A DNA stretch of 64,000 bases from positions 62,001-126,000 of the forward strand of contig JANYDF010000113.1 in the NCBI GenBank assembly GCA_025359905.1. The letters are read 5' to 3'. The DNA comes from Rhodospirillales bacterium (GTDB lineage: Bacteria > Pseudomonadota > Alphaproteobacteria > Acetobacterales > Acetobacteraceae). A program made the translations under genes and the position numbers. The notes below the pieces were generated by a model that had not been told where the DNA came from, did not search any database, and saw only the letters and a list, made by a program, of their open reading frames with translations. The first letter of the stretch is position 1. Every line of letters starts with the position of its first letter. Below are positions 15,824 to 24,268 of this stretch, one piece after another.

Positions 15824-16963
15824 ATGCGCCTTGCGGTGCTGAAGGAACGGCGCGACTACGAAACCCGCGTGGCCGCCACGCCGGATACGGTCAAAAAGCT
15901 AATCGGCCTGGGCCTGACGGTCGCGGTGGAAACCGGCGCGGGCCTGTCCGCCGCCATCTCCGACGCCGATTTTCAGGCGGCTGGGGCGGAAATCGCCGCC
16001 ACCCCCGCCGCTGCCCTGTCCGGCAGCCAGATTGTGTTCGCGGTGCAGGCCCCGCTGCCGGCCGAGCGCAACCTCATCGCGCGCGGCACGCTGCTGGTGT
16101 GCACCGCCAATGCATTCGGCGATCCCGATTTGGTCGGTTCGCTGGCGCAAGCGGGAATCGACTGCGCGGCGATGGAAATGCTGCCGCGCATCACCCGCGC
16201 CCAGTCGATGGACGTGCTGTCCAGCCAGGCCAACCTTGCCGGCTATCGCGCGGTGATCGAAGGCGCTGGCGCGTTCGAGCGCGGTTTCCCGATGATGATG
16301 ACCGCCGCCGGCACCGTGCCGCCGGCCCGCGTGTTCGTGATCGGCGCCGGTGTGGCCGGGTTGCAGGCCATCGCCACCGCCCGCCGCCTCGGCGCCATCG
16401 TCTCGGCGACCGACGTGCGCCCGGCGGCAAAGGAAGAAATCAAGTCGCTGGGCGCCACCTTTGTTGGCGTCGAGGACGAGGAAACCGCCGCCCAGAAAGG
16501 CGCCTACGCCACGCAAATGAGCGACGCGTTCCGCCGCAAGCAGGCCGAACTGATGGCCGCCACCGTGGCGAAGAACGACCTGGTGATCTGCACCGCGCTG
16601 GTGATGGGCCGCCGCGCGCCGATCATCGTGACCGCCGCCATGGTCGAGTCGATGAAGGCGGGCAGCGTGGTGGTCGATCTGGCCGCCGACGCGGGCGGTA
16701 ACTGCGAACTGACCCAGCCGGGCAATAGCATCGTGACGCCGAATGGCGTGCGGGTGCTGGGCTGGCGCAACTGGCCGGGCCGCATCGCCGTCGCAGCAAG
16801 CCAGTTGTATGCGCGCAACCTGCTGACGTTCTTGACCAATTTTTGGGACAAGGACGCCAAGGCGCCGAAGCTGCCGGCCGAGGACGATATCGTCAAAGGC
16901 GTTATGCTGACGCGCGGCGGGGCGGTGGTGCATCCGCAGTTCCTGCCCAAGGCTGCGGCCTGA
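15824..16963 (+). CDS. pntAA: NAD(P) transhydrogenase subunit alpha, part 1
   Basis: 379 residues, the NAD(H)-binding dI component of proton-pumping transhydrogenase, here a separate soluble protein as in Rhodospirillum. It begins [17 protein letters not shown]; the ATG at 15824 has AAAGGA nearby and matches the family start, so the upstream in-frame ATG at 15800 was not used. It contains the [26 protein letters not shown] signature and the Rossmann [20 protein letters not shown]. It precedes pntAB and pntB in one operon. Its job is hydride transfer from NADH to NADP+, driven by the proton gradient. Confidence 0.95.
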   Translation: MRLAVLKERRDYETRVAATPDTVKKLIGLGLTVAVETGAGLSAAISDADFQAAGAEIAATPAAALSGSQIVFAVQAPLPAERNLIARGTLLVCTANAFGDPDLVGSLAQAGIDCAAMEMLPRITRAQSMDVLSSQANLAGYRAVIEGAGAFERGFPMMMTAAGTVPPARVFVIGAGVAGLQAIATARRLGAIVSATDVRPAAKEEIKSLGATFVGVEDEETAAQKGAYATQMSDAFRRKQAELMAATVAKNDLVICTALVMGRRAPIIVTAAMVESMKAGSVVVDLAADAGGNCELTQPGNSIVTPNGVRVLGWRNWPGRIAVAASQLYARNLLTFLTNFWDKDAKAPKLPAEDDIVKGVMLTRGGAVVHPQFLPKAAA

Positions 16964-16994
16964 CCCGCCCGCCAATCGAATCCGAGAGGTAGTC

Positions 16995-17369
16995 ATGACC
17001 CCGTCCCAATTGGCCGATCAGGCGCAGATTCTTGCGGACAACGCCCGTGCGCTGGCCACCGCCGCCGGGCCGGTGGCCGAAGCGGTCGAACCGTTCGTAT
17101 TCCTGCTCGCCGTGTTCCTGATGGCGTGCTTCGTTGGTTACTACGTGGTGTGGAACGTCACCCCGGCGCTGCATTCGCCGCTGATGGGCGTCACCAACGC
17201 CATTTCCTCGGTCATCGTGGTGGGCGCCATGCTGGCGACCGGACTGGCCACCTCCACCTGGGCCATGGTGTTCGGCTTCATCGCCGTCACCCTGGCCAGC
17301 GTGAACATCTTCGGCGGCTTCGTGGTCACCCAACGAATGCTGCAAATGTTCAAGAAAAAGCAGAAGTAA
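16995..17369 (+). CDS. pntAB: NAD(P) transhydrogenase subunit alpha, part 2
   Basis: 124 residues with three or four membrane helices ([54 protein letters not shown]). It supplies the alpha half of the dII membrane domain of the proton-translocating transhydrogenase. A GAGAGG ribosome site precedes the ATG. The split from part 1 by 31 bases is the alphaproteobacterial arrangement; E. coli has the two fused. Confidence 0.95.
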   Translation: MTPSQLADQAQILADNARALATAAGPVAEAVEPFVFLLAVFLMACFVGYYVVWNVTPALHSPLMGVTNAISSVIVVGAMLATGLATSTWAMVFGFIAVTLASVNIFGGFVVTQRMLQMFKKKQK

Positions 17370-17379
17370 GGCGGCCCCC

Positions 17380-18789
17380 ATGTCGGCGTCAGTCACCTCG
17401 CTCGCCTACCTCGTCGCGGCGGTTCTGTTCATCCTGGCCTTGCGCGGCCTGTCGAACCCGGAAACCTCACGCCGCGGCAACATGATGGGCATGGCCGGCA
17501 TGGCCATCGCCATTCTTGCCACACTGGCCCATGCCGGGATGTCCGGCGCGGGTTACGGGCTGATCCTGCTCGGTCTGCTGATCGGCGGCGGCACCGGCAC
17601 GTTCATCGCGCTGCGCATCCAAATGACGGCACTGCCGCAATTGGTCGCGGCGTTCCACTCATTGGTCGGTCTGGCCGCCGTGTTCGTCGCCGCCGGGGCG
17701 CTGAATGCGCCGGAAGCGTTCGGCATCGGCACGCCGGGCCACCTGCATATGCAGAGCCTGATCGAAATGTCGGTCGGCCTTGCCATCGGCGCCATCACCT
17801 TCTCCGGATCGCTGATCGCGTTTGCCAAGCTGCAAGCCCTGATGAAGGGCGCGCCGATCACCTTCAAGTTCCAGCACCAATTGAACGCAGCGCTCGGCGT
17901 GCTGCTGGTGCTGCTGATCATTTGCTTCGTGGTCGGCGGCGGCCAGTTGATCTTCTGGATGATCGCCATCCTGGCCATCGCCCTCGGCTTCCTGCTCATC
18001 ATCCCGATCGGCGGCGCGGATATGCCGGTGGTGGTGTCGATGCTGAACAGCTACTCCGGCTGGGCGGCCTGCGGCATCGGCTTCACCATTCAGAACTTGG
18101 CGCTGATCATCACCGGCGCGCTGGTCGGCGCGTCCGGTGCCATTCTGTCCTACATCATGTGCAAAGGCATGAACCGCAGCATCATCAACGTGCTGCTGGG
18201 CGGCTTTGGCACCGATAGCGGCGCTGCTGGCCCGGCGGGCGGCGGTGGCCCGGCGCAAGACCGCACGGTGAAGTCGGGCAACGCCGACGACGCCGCCTTC
18301 ATCATGAAGAACGCCAGCAAGGTCATCATCGTGCCGGGCTACGGCATGGCGGTGGCGCAAGCCCAGCACGCGCTGCGCGAGATGGCGGACATCCTGAAGA
18401 AAGAGGGCGTCGAGGTAAAATACGCCATCCACCCGGTGGCCGGCCGCATGCCCGGCCACATGAACGTGCTGCTGGCCGAAGCCAACGTGCCGTACGACGA
18501 AGTGTTCGAACTGGAGCAGATCAACAACGACTTCAGCACCGCCGACGTGGTGTACGTGATCGGCGCCAACGACGTGACCAACCCGGCCGCGAAGACCGAC
18601 CCGAAGAGCCCGATCTACGGGATGCCGATCCTGGAAGTGGAAAAGGCCCGCACCGTGCTGTTCGTCAAACGCTCGATGGCCTCCGGCTACGCCGGCGTGG
18701 ACAACGAACTGTTCTTCCGCCCGAACACCATGATGCTGTTCGGCGACGCGAAGAAAGTCACCGAGCAGATTGTCAAGGGGCTGGCGTAA
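17380..18789 (+). CDS. pntB: NAD(P) transhydrogenase subunit beta
   Basis: 469 residues. The N-terminal about 270 residues form the remaining membrane helices; the C-terminal part is the NADP(H)-binding dIII domain with VIIVPGYGMAVAQAQHAL, HPVAGRMPGHMNVLLAEANVPYD and the nucleotide loop KRSMASGYAGVDNELF. Starts 10 bases after pntAB and ends just before a terminator, closing the operon. Together with pntAA and pntAB it makes NADPH at the cost of the proton gradient. Confidence 0.96.
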   Translation: MSASVTSLAYLVAAVLFILALRGLSNPETSRRGNMMGMAGMAIAILATLAHAGMSGAGYGLILLGLLIGGGTGTFIALRIQMTALPQLVAAFHSLVGLAAVFVAAGALNAPEAFGIGTPGHLHMQSLIEMSVGLAIGAITFSGSLIAFAKLQALMKGAPITFKFQHQLNAALGVLLVLLIICFVVGGGQLIFWMIAILAIALGFLLIIPIGGADMPVVVSMLNSYSGWAACGIGFTIQNLALIITGALVGASGAILSYIMCKGMNRSIINVLLGGFGTDSGAAGPAGGGGPAQDRTVKSGNADDAAFIMKNASKVIIVPGYGMAVAQAQHALREMADILKKEGVEVKYAIHPVAGRMPGHMNVLLAEANVPYDEVFELEQINNDFSTADVVYVIGANDVTNPAAKTDPKSPIYGMPILEVEKARTVLFVKRSMASGYAGVDNELFFRPNTMMLFGDAKKVTEQIVKGLA

Positions 18790-18850
18790 GCGAGCGGCGG
18801 GCGCTGCCCGCACCCGCCGGGGCCGGGAGGCCCCGGACCGCGCGAGATTG

Positions 18851-18882
18851 AAGGCCAGGGCGTTTGCGTCCTGGCCTTTTTC
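18851..18882 (+). terminator. Rho-independent terminator after pntB
   Basis: AAGGCCAGG (18851-18859) pairs with CCTGGCCTT (18870-18878) around a 10-base loop and runs into TTTT. It lies 61 bases downstream of the pntB stop and separates the operon from the SDR gene. Confidence 0.85.
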
Positions 18883-18983
18883 GTTGCGGCTACGCGGCGA
18901 TGCGTAGGCCCCCAATCGACGGTTGTTTCCGCTTCTTATTTTCGTCAGAGTTAAGACAACCCACTCCCAAGGAAGGACATCCC

Positions 18984-19733
18984 ATGCTTCTGGCCGGTAA
19001 AGCAGCCTTAGTCACTGGGTCGCAGCAAGGCATCGGTGCCGCCACCATCCGCGCCTTGGCGGAGGCGGGCGCCGATGTGGCGATCAACTGGCTCGATAAC
19101 CTTGCCGCCGCCGAGGCGCTGGCGGCCGAGGTGCGGGCGTTGGGCCGAACCGCCGTGCTGGTGCAGGGCAACGTGGCCAGCGTGGCGGGCGCTCAGGCCA
19201 TCGTGGCCGGGGCGCTGGCGGGGCTGGGGCGGCTGGATATTCTGGTCAACAATGCGGGCGTGTTTCCGCGCGCGCTGTTCCTCGATCTGACCGAGGAGAC
19301 CTGGGACATCACCCATAACGTCAACCTGAAAGGCACCGCATTCTGCGCCCAAGCGGCGGCGCGGGCGATGGTGGCGGCGGGCAAGGGCGGCGCGATCATC
19401 AACATCTCCTCGGTTTCGGCGGCAGGCACGGTGCGCGGGGCGCATTACGCGGCCAGCAAAGGCGGCGTGATCTCGCTCACCCGCGGCATGGCGCTGGAAC
19501 TCACCGAGCACGGCATCCGGGTGAACGCCATCGCCCCCGGATTGATCGACACCGCCCAGCCGCGCGACGGCATGACCGAGCAGGAAATCGCCGACTCGTT
19601 TGCCACCTCGATGATGAAGCGCGTCGTGCCGCCCAGCGAGATCGCCAGCGTGGCGGTGTTTCTGGCCAGCAGCATGTCCAGCAACATCAGCGGCGAAGTG
19701 GTGCAGGTGAATGGCGGCAGCTACATGGCCTGA
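18984..19733 (+). CDS. SDR family oxidoreductase (probable sugar dehydrogenase)
   Basis: 249 residues, classical SDR: TGSQQGIG at 11-18, NNAG at 89-92, Asn114, Ser142/143, Tyr155 and Lys159 (YAASK). The ATG at 18984 has AAGGAAGG upstream; the longer open frame to 18864 would start inside the terminator region. It lies close to an IclR regulator, a mandelate-racemase-type dehydratase and a mutarotase. From this context I infer oxidation of a deoxysugar or sugar to its lactone in a non-phosphorylated pathway. Substrate is not shown by the sequence. Confidence 0.88.
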   Translation: MLLAGKAALVTGSQQGIGAATIRALAEAGADVAINWLDNLAAAEALAAEVRALGRTAVLVQGNVASVAGAQAIVAGALAGLGRLDILVNNAGVFPRALFLDLTEETWDITHNVNLKGTAFCAQAAARAMVAAGKGGAIINISSVSAAGTVRGAHYAASKGGVISLTRGMALELTEHGIRVNAIAPGLIDTAQPRDGMTEQEIADSFATSMMKRVVPPSEIASVAVFLASSMSSNISGEVVQVNGGSYMA

Positions 19734-19743
19734 CGCACCCAGC

Positions 19744-20544
19744 CTACCCGAGCGGCGCCAGCGACAACGCCCGGCCGACGCCCGTGATCATCCGCGCCAC
19801 CGCTTCCACCGTGGGAGCGGTGCTGTCCTCGATGCGTTCGATATACGGACACGTCACCGCCGCCAGCGCCGAGCCGTCCGGGCCTAATACCGGGGCGGAG
19901 ACGTTGAACACGCCGCGCGTCTGACGGCTCGGCATCATTTCGTAGCCGCGCGCGCGAATGGCGGCGAGGTGCAGATCCAGATCGTCCGGCGGCGGCGCTT
20001 CGCCGGCGGCGGCTTCGTGCTCGGCCAGCATGAAGCGGCGTTCCTGGGCGGATTGGAACGCCAGCAGCACATGCCCGCTGCCGGTGCCGATCAGCGCCAC
20101 GTGCGCGCCGACGCGGATCGCCAGCCCCCAGTAGCTCGGCGCGTCCAGTTGCGCCACCACCACCACCCGGCCGTGCTCATAGACCACCAGATGGCAGGAC
20201 TGCCCGGCCTCCTGCACGAAGCGGCGCATGAACGGGGTGGCTTGCGCCACCAGGCGGCGCAGCGGGGCGTGCTGGTGCGCCAAAGCGAACAGCTTCAAGC
20301 TCAGTTCGTAGCGCTCGGCCTCGGTGCGCACCACGTAGCCGCGCCGCACCAGGCGATCCAACATGCGGTAAATCTCGTTCGGCGAGCGGTCCAGCGCCTT
20401 GGCGATCTCGGCCTGGGTCAATCCCGCCTCGGTGGCCGAGAGTAGTTCGAGGATGTCGAGGCCCTTGTCGAGTGCGGGCGCCCGGTAACGGTCGGCGTCG
20501 TCTGGCGGAAGGATCGCCGGGATGGGCGGCTTACGGTTGACCAT
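19744..20544 (-). CDS. IclR family transcriptional regulator
   Basis: 266 residues. An N-terminal winged helix (about 25-85, ALDKGLDILELLSATEAGLTQAEIAKALDRSPNEIYRMLDRLVRRGYV) is followed by the IclR effector domain (about 100-262) ending in the conserved SAPVLGPDG and VARMITGVGRAL. The open frame continues far upstream but there it is only the antisense of the racemase-type gene; the ATG at 20544 begins the real protein. It is divergent from the enolase-superfamily gene (87-base gap holding a palindrome), so it most likely controls that gene and perhaps itself. Confidence 0.9.
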   Translation of the reverse strand: MVNRKPPIPAILPPDDADRYRAPALDKGLDILELLSATEAGLTQAEIAKALDRSPNEIYRMLDRLVRRGYVVRTEAERYELSLKLFALAHQHAPLRRLVAQATPFMRRFVQEAGQSCHLVVYEHGRVVVVAQLDAPSYWGLAIRVGAHVALIGTGSGHVLLAFQSAQERRFMLAEHEAAAGEAPPPDDLDLHLAAIRARGYEMMPSRQTRGVFNVSAPVLGPDGSALAAVTCPYIERIEDSTAPTVEAVARMITGVGRALSLAPLG

Positions 20545-20568
20545 GTGCTTGGGGTGTTGCTCACTTGC

Positions 20569-20581
20569 GAATAAGTTATTC
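20569..20581. promoter_or_regulatory. Palindrome, candidate IclR-family operator
   Basis: GAATAA-G-TTATTC is a perfect 6-base palindrome around one base, lying in the AT-rich 87-base gap between the divergent IclR gene and the enolase-superfamily gene. Position and symmetry fit an operator for the adjacent regulator. Confidence 0.45.
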
Positions 20582-20631
20582 AAATATGCACAGATAAGGC
20601 CGGGGTCCAGCCCGGCCGCGCGGAGGGAACA

Positions 20632-21747
20632 ATGGCGAAGATCGAGCGGGTCGAAGTCCTCATGGTGGACCTGGTGCCCAAGGTAAAGCGCAGCGACGCC
20701 ATTCAGTCGTTCACCAGCCAGGAAACGCCGTTCGTGCGCATCACCGATTCCGATGGCGCGGTTGGCACCGGTTACAGCTACACCATCGGCACCGGCGGGC
20801 CGTCGGTGATCGAACTGATCGCCCGCACGCTCGGCCCGGCGCTGATCGGTCGCGATGCGGCGATGGTGGAGCAAATCTGGCGCGATCTGCTGTTCCGCAC
20901 TCACGCCACCTCGGTTGGCGCCATTACGTCGCTGGCGCTGGCCGCTATCGACACCGCGCTGTGGGATCTGCGTTGCCGCAAGGCCAATCTGCCGCTGCAC
21001 ATCATGGCAGGCGGCGCGCAGGACCGGGTGCGGCTGTACACCACCGAAGGCGGCTGGCTGCATATCGAGACCGAGGCGTTGGTGGACGACGCATTGCGCG
21101 CCCAGGATGACGGATTCGGCGGCTGCAAGGTCAAGGTCGGGCGGCCGATCCATGAGGACATGGCGCGGCTGGAAGCGGTGCGCGCGGCGGTCGGCGACGG
21201 GTTTGAGATTTTCACCGACGCCAACCAAGCGTTCACCGTCGATCAAGCCATTCGCCGGGCGCGGCATTACGAATCGGTCGATATCGGCTGGTTCGAGGAA
21301 CCGCTGACCGCCGACGATCTGAACGGCCATGTGCGGCTGTCGCAATCGACCAGCATCCCGATTGCGGTCGGCGAAAGCCTGTATAGCCCGCTGCATTTCC
21401 GCGAATACTTGCAGGCGGGCGCGTGTTCCACCGTGCAAGTGGACGTGGCGCGCATCGGCGGCATTACGCCATGGCTGAAAGTCGCGCACCTCGCGGAAAG
21501 CTTCAACATGCCGGTCTGCCCGCATTTCCTGATGGAACTGCATGTAGCCCTGTGTGCCGCGGTGCCGAATGCGCGCTGGGTGGAATACATCCCGCAACTG
21601 GCCGATCTGACCACCGAAGGCATGCGGATCGAAAACGGCTACGCGGTGCCGTCGCACCAGCCGGGCCTGGGTATCGCCTGGGACTGGGACGCGATTTGCT
21701 TCCGCATCGCCGAAGGCTCGCTGCGGGAAATTCGGAGGGATGCGTGA
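20632..21747 (+). CDS. Mandelate racemase/enolase superfamily enzyme (probable sugar-acid dehydratase)
   Basis: 371 residues with the enolase-superfamily capping domain (about 1-125) and barrel. Catalytic layout is complete: KxK at K166/K168, metal ligands Asp196 (DANQ), Glu222 or Glu223 (FEEPL) and Glu248 (GES), and a His298 in VCPHFL on the opposite face, as in the mandelate racemase subgroup. This subgroup mostly dehydrates acid sugars. The stop overlaps the mutarotase start by one base (TGATG), so a deoxysugar or related aldonate is the probable substrate. I cannot name which one. Confidence 0.88.
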   Translation: MAKIERVEVLMVDLVPKVKRSDAIQSFTSQETPFVRITDSDGAVGTGYSYTIGTGGPSVIELIARTLGPALIGRDAAMVEQIWRDLLFRTHATSVGAITSLALAAIDTALWDLRCRKANLPLHIMAGGAQDRVRLYTTEGGWLHIETEALVDDALRAQDDGFGGCKVKVGRPIHEDMARLEAVRAAVGDGFEIFTDANQAFTVDQAIRRARHYESVDIGWFEEPLTADDLNGHVRLSQSTSIPIAVGESLYSPLHFREYLQAGACSTVQVDVARIGGITPWLKVAHLAESFNMPVCPHFLMELHVALCAAVPNARWVEYIPQLADLTTEGMRIENGYAVPSHQPGLGIAWDWDAICFRIAEGSLREIRRDA

Positions 21748-22088
21748 TGCCCGCACCCTTTCAGCGCATGGGAATGTGTTTGAAGCTGAAGCCCGGCGCG
21801 GTGGACGAGTACAAGCGCCTGCACGCCGCCGTGTGGCCCGGCGTGCTGGCGCGCATCAGCGCCTGCCATATTCGCGACTACACGATCTTTCTGAAGGAAC
21901 CGGAGAACATCCTGTTCGCCAACTGGAAGTATTATGGCACGGATTTCGACGCCGACATGGCGGCGATGGCGGCCGATCCGGTGACGCAGGACTGGTGGAA
22001 GGTCTGCATGCCGTTGCAGGAGCCGTTTGAAACCCGGAAGGCGGGCGAGTGGTGGGCGATGATGGAGGATGTGTTTCACCACGATTGA
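21747..22088 (+). CDS. L-rhamnose mutarotase family protein (DUF718)
   Basis: 113 residues with the RhaM/RhaU ferredoxin-like fold signature: MGMCLKLKPGAVDEYKRLHAAVWP, HIRDYTIFL, LFANWKYYG and the closing WWAMMEDVFHHD. Such proteins convert alpha and beta anomers of L-rhamnose or L-fucose. The start at 21747 overlaps the stop of the upstream dehydratase-type gene, indicating translational coupling. It supports the view that this cluster handles a deoxysugar. Confidence 0.9.
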   Translation: MPAPFQRMGMCLKLKPGAVDEYKRLHAAVWPGVLARISACHIRDYTIFLKEPENILFANWKYYGTDFDADMAAMAADPVTQDWWKVCMPLQEPFETRKAGEWWAMMEDVFHHD

Positions 22089-22545
22089 GCGGTGGTGCTT
22101 CTGGTGCGGGCGGCGGCGCTTTCGGAAGTTGCACGCCCAGCATCCGGCAGAGCGGGCGCAGCGCGCGGCGCAGTTGCGGGGCCGATTCGAGCAGAGCCGG
22201 GATGTGCGGATCGGCCAGTATGGTTTGCAGGTGCGCGGCACTGCCGGCCGTTTCCGGGATCAGCGTGACCAGCCACGCCTTGCCATGCGGCAGCGTGCGC
22301 TTCGGTGACGGGCGGCGTTTGGAGGGTGAGCGGCGGGGCGGACGGCGGGCGGGATAGCGCCGCAACTGCCCAGCCTGCATCCGCGCCAGCAAGGCGCCGA
22401 CCTGCGCGCCGATGCCGCGCACCCGGCCCCAGATCAGCACGATCAACGGCCCGGCCAGACGCCGCGCGAGACCGTGCCGCGCGATCAGGCCGCACAGGGC
22501 GTCTGTCAGCGCGGCGAAGCGGGCGGTGGGGAGAGTGGGGTGCAT
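21856..22545 (-). CDS. Conserved hypothetical protein with 'PLCRML' tail
   Basis: 229 residues by the open frame, starting at the ATG at 22545 (MHPTLPTARFAALTDAL). The first about 150 residues look real: a helical Arg-rich segment, then LPHGKAWLVTLIP, ADPHIPALLESAPQLRRALRPLCRMLGVQLP, a layout I know from short unannotated proteins of Acetobacteraceae-like genomes. Residues after about 152 are the antisense of the mutarotase gene and Pro/Ser-rich, so the natural stop was probably lost or the C-terminus is not meaningful. No function is known. Confidence 0.6.
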   Translation of the reverse strand: MHPTLPTARFAALTDALCGLIARHGLARRLAGPLIVLIWGRVRGIGAQVGALLARMQAGQLRRYPARRPPRRSPSKRRPSPKRTLPHGKAWLVTLIPETAGSAAHLQTILADPHIPALLESAPQLRRALRPLCRMLGVQLPKAPPPAPEAPPLNRGETHPPSSPTTRPPSGFQTAPATACRPSTSPASPDRPPSPPCRRRNPCHNTSSWRTGCSPVPSERSCSREYGRR

Positions 22546-22716
22546 GTTAGATTCAATAACATACGATGGGCGGACGGGGCAAGGTGGAGGCAATGGTGCA
22601 CTGGCCCCTTGTGGGGCGGATGCTATCGGCCACCGCAACGTCGCGCCCGAGCCACGCCTGACGCGGCGGTGGCGGGTTTCAGCCGCCTTACGTTATTGAA
22701 ATATCACGATAGCAGT

Positions 22717-24111
22717 TCAGCCGGCTGGCGGCAGCCCCAGCGTGCCGAAGCAGGTTTGATAGGCGTGACCGAGGGACAGCAGCAGCGGCTCGCTCCATGG
22801 CCGGCCAATCAACTGCGCCCCGGCCGGCACACCGGCAGAAGTCATGCCGGTGGGCAACGCCAGCGCGGGCAAACCCAGCACGTTGGCGGGCAGCGTGGCG
22901 CGCAGCACGCCGCCGACGGTGCGCGCGGCCTGCTGCACGGTTTCCGATTCCACATCGGCAATGCGCGGCGGCAGGCGGCACCAGATGGGGGCGGCGATCA
23001 CGTCCACCTGGGTGAACACCTCGGCCAGCACGCGGCGCAGCAACCCGGCGCGGGCGCGAAGGGCCGTGACATAGTCGGCGGCGGGAATTTGCAGCCCGGC
23101 CAGCAGCCGCCCGCGCACCTGCGGCGCGTAGTCCTGCGGCCGCTCGCGCAGCCACTTGCCGTGGATCGACGACGCCTCGCCGCCCAAGATCACGCCATAA
23201 ATCTGCGCTGCTTCGCGGAAGGCCGGAATGGCGATGGGCACCAGAGTGCAGCCGAGTTCAGCCAGTTTGGCGTGGCATTCGGCCAGCAGTGCGGCCATTT
23301 CCGGGTCCAGATCGTCAGTGAAATAGCTGGTGGGCACGCCGATGCGCAGCCCCGGCGGCAGCGCGCCGGGCGTGGCGGGCACCAGGCCCGGCGGCGAGGC
23401 CAGACTGGCTGGGTCGGCCGCATCCGGCCCGGCGATTACCGAGGTCAGCAGCGCCACATCCGCCACCGTGCGCGCCAGTGGCCCGACCACATCGAGGCTA
23501 TGCGACAGCGGCATGCAGGCGGCGCGGCTGACCAGACCGTACGTGGGTTTCAACCCGGCCACGCCACACGCCGCCGCGGGCACGCGGATCGAAGCGCCGG
23601 TGTCCGACCCCAGCGCGCCGTAGCACAGGCCGGACGCCACCGCCGCCCCCGGCCCGCTGGACGAGCCGCCGCTGACCCGCTCGGTATTCCACGGGTTGCG
23701 CACCGCGCCGAAATGCGCGTTCAGGCCGAGCGGGCCGACCGCGAACTCGGACATGCCGAGCCGCCCGAGTGTCACCGCCCCCGCCGCATCCAGCTTTTGC
23801 AGCACGGTGGCAGTGCTGCCGGCGATCCAGCCGGTGCGGATGCGCGACCCGCAGGTGGTTTCGGCCCCGGAGCGGTAGAACATATCCTTGTGCGCCAGCG
23901 GCACGCCGTGCAGCGGGCCGAGCGGCTGGCCGCCTGCCCGCGCCCGGTCGGCGGCCTGCGCCTGCGCCATTGCGGCCTCGCCGTCGAAGGCGATGAAGGC
24001 GTTGAGGCGCGGGTTGTCGCGCCCGATGCGGTCCAGACAGTCGCGGGTGAGCGCCTGCGACGTGACCGCGCCAGAGCGCAGCGCGGCGGCGGCTTCGGTG
24101 AGGCTCAGCAT
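22717..24111 (-). CDS. Amidase signature family hydrolase (2)
   Basis: 464 residues. The amidase-signature triad is complete: Lys75 (LAHKDM), cis-Ser in VSGGSSSG (about S150) and nucleophile Ser174 (GSDTGAS). The glycine-serine stretch GGSSSGPGAAVASG is diagnostic. These enzymes cut carbon-nitrogen amide bonds in the cytoplasm. It is the last gene of the hydantoinase A/B-amidase operon and its start overlaps the stop of a 53-residue gene, so it is co-translated. The natural amide is unknown; a ring-opened hydantoin, carbamoyl or urea-like intermediate is suggested by context. Confidence 0.9.
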   Translation of the reverse strand: MLSLTEAAAALRSGAVTSQALTRDCLDRIGRDNPRLNAFIAFDGEAAMAQAQAADRARAGGQPLGPLHGVPLAHKDMFYRSGAETTCGSRIRTGWIAGSTATVLQKLDAAGAVTLGRLGMSEFAVGPLGLNAHFGAVRNPWNTERVSGGSSSGPGAAVASGLCYGALGSDTGASIRVPAAACGVAGLKPTYGLVSRAACMPLSHSLDVVGPLARTVADVALLTSVIAGPDAADPASLASPPGLVPATPGALPPGLRIGVPTSYFTDDLDPEMAALLAECHAKLAELGCTLVPIAIPAFREAAQIYGVILGGEASSIHGKWLRERPQDYAPQVRGRLLAGLQIPAADYVTALRARAGLLRRVLAEVFTQVDVIAAPIWCRLPPRIADVESETVQQAARTVGGVLRATLPANVLGLPALALPTGMTSAGVPAGAQLIGRPWSEPLLLSLGHAYQTCFGTLGLPPAG

Positions 24112-24266
24112 GGACGTTCGCTCCGCAGCACGGCCGGAAAAGCGTCCGGCGGGTCGTCGAACCCGGTATACGCGGTGGCGTCCGGCTGCTGGCGCAACAG
24201 GCCGGCGGTGCTTTCGGCGATCCAGGCCAGTTCCTCGGCGCTCAGGTCGCGCAACGTCTGGGCCAT
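24105..24266 (-). CDS. Small hypothetical protein coupled to two amidases
   Basis: 53 residues (MAQTLRDLSAEELAWIAESTAGLLRQ ... AVLRSERPC). I do not recognise it. Its start overlaps the stop of amidase 1 (ATGG/TGA region at 24266-24269) and its stop overlaps the start of amidase 2, so it is translationally coupled on both sides, which argues that it is real. The helical N-terminal half could be a small accessory subunit, as AtzG is for AtzE in other amidase pairs, but no sequence match to AtzG is evident. Confidence 0.55.
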   Translation of the reverse strand: MAQTLRDLSAEELAWIAESTAGLLRQQPDATAYTGFDDPPDAFPAVLRSERPC

Positions 24267-24268
24267 GG

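Noticed and set aside
19744-21756. A 670-codon minus-strand frame
   Set aside because: Only the last 266 codons are the IclR protein; the rest is antisense of the enolase-type gene.
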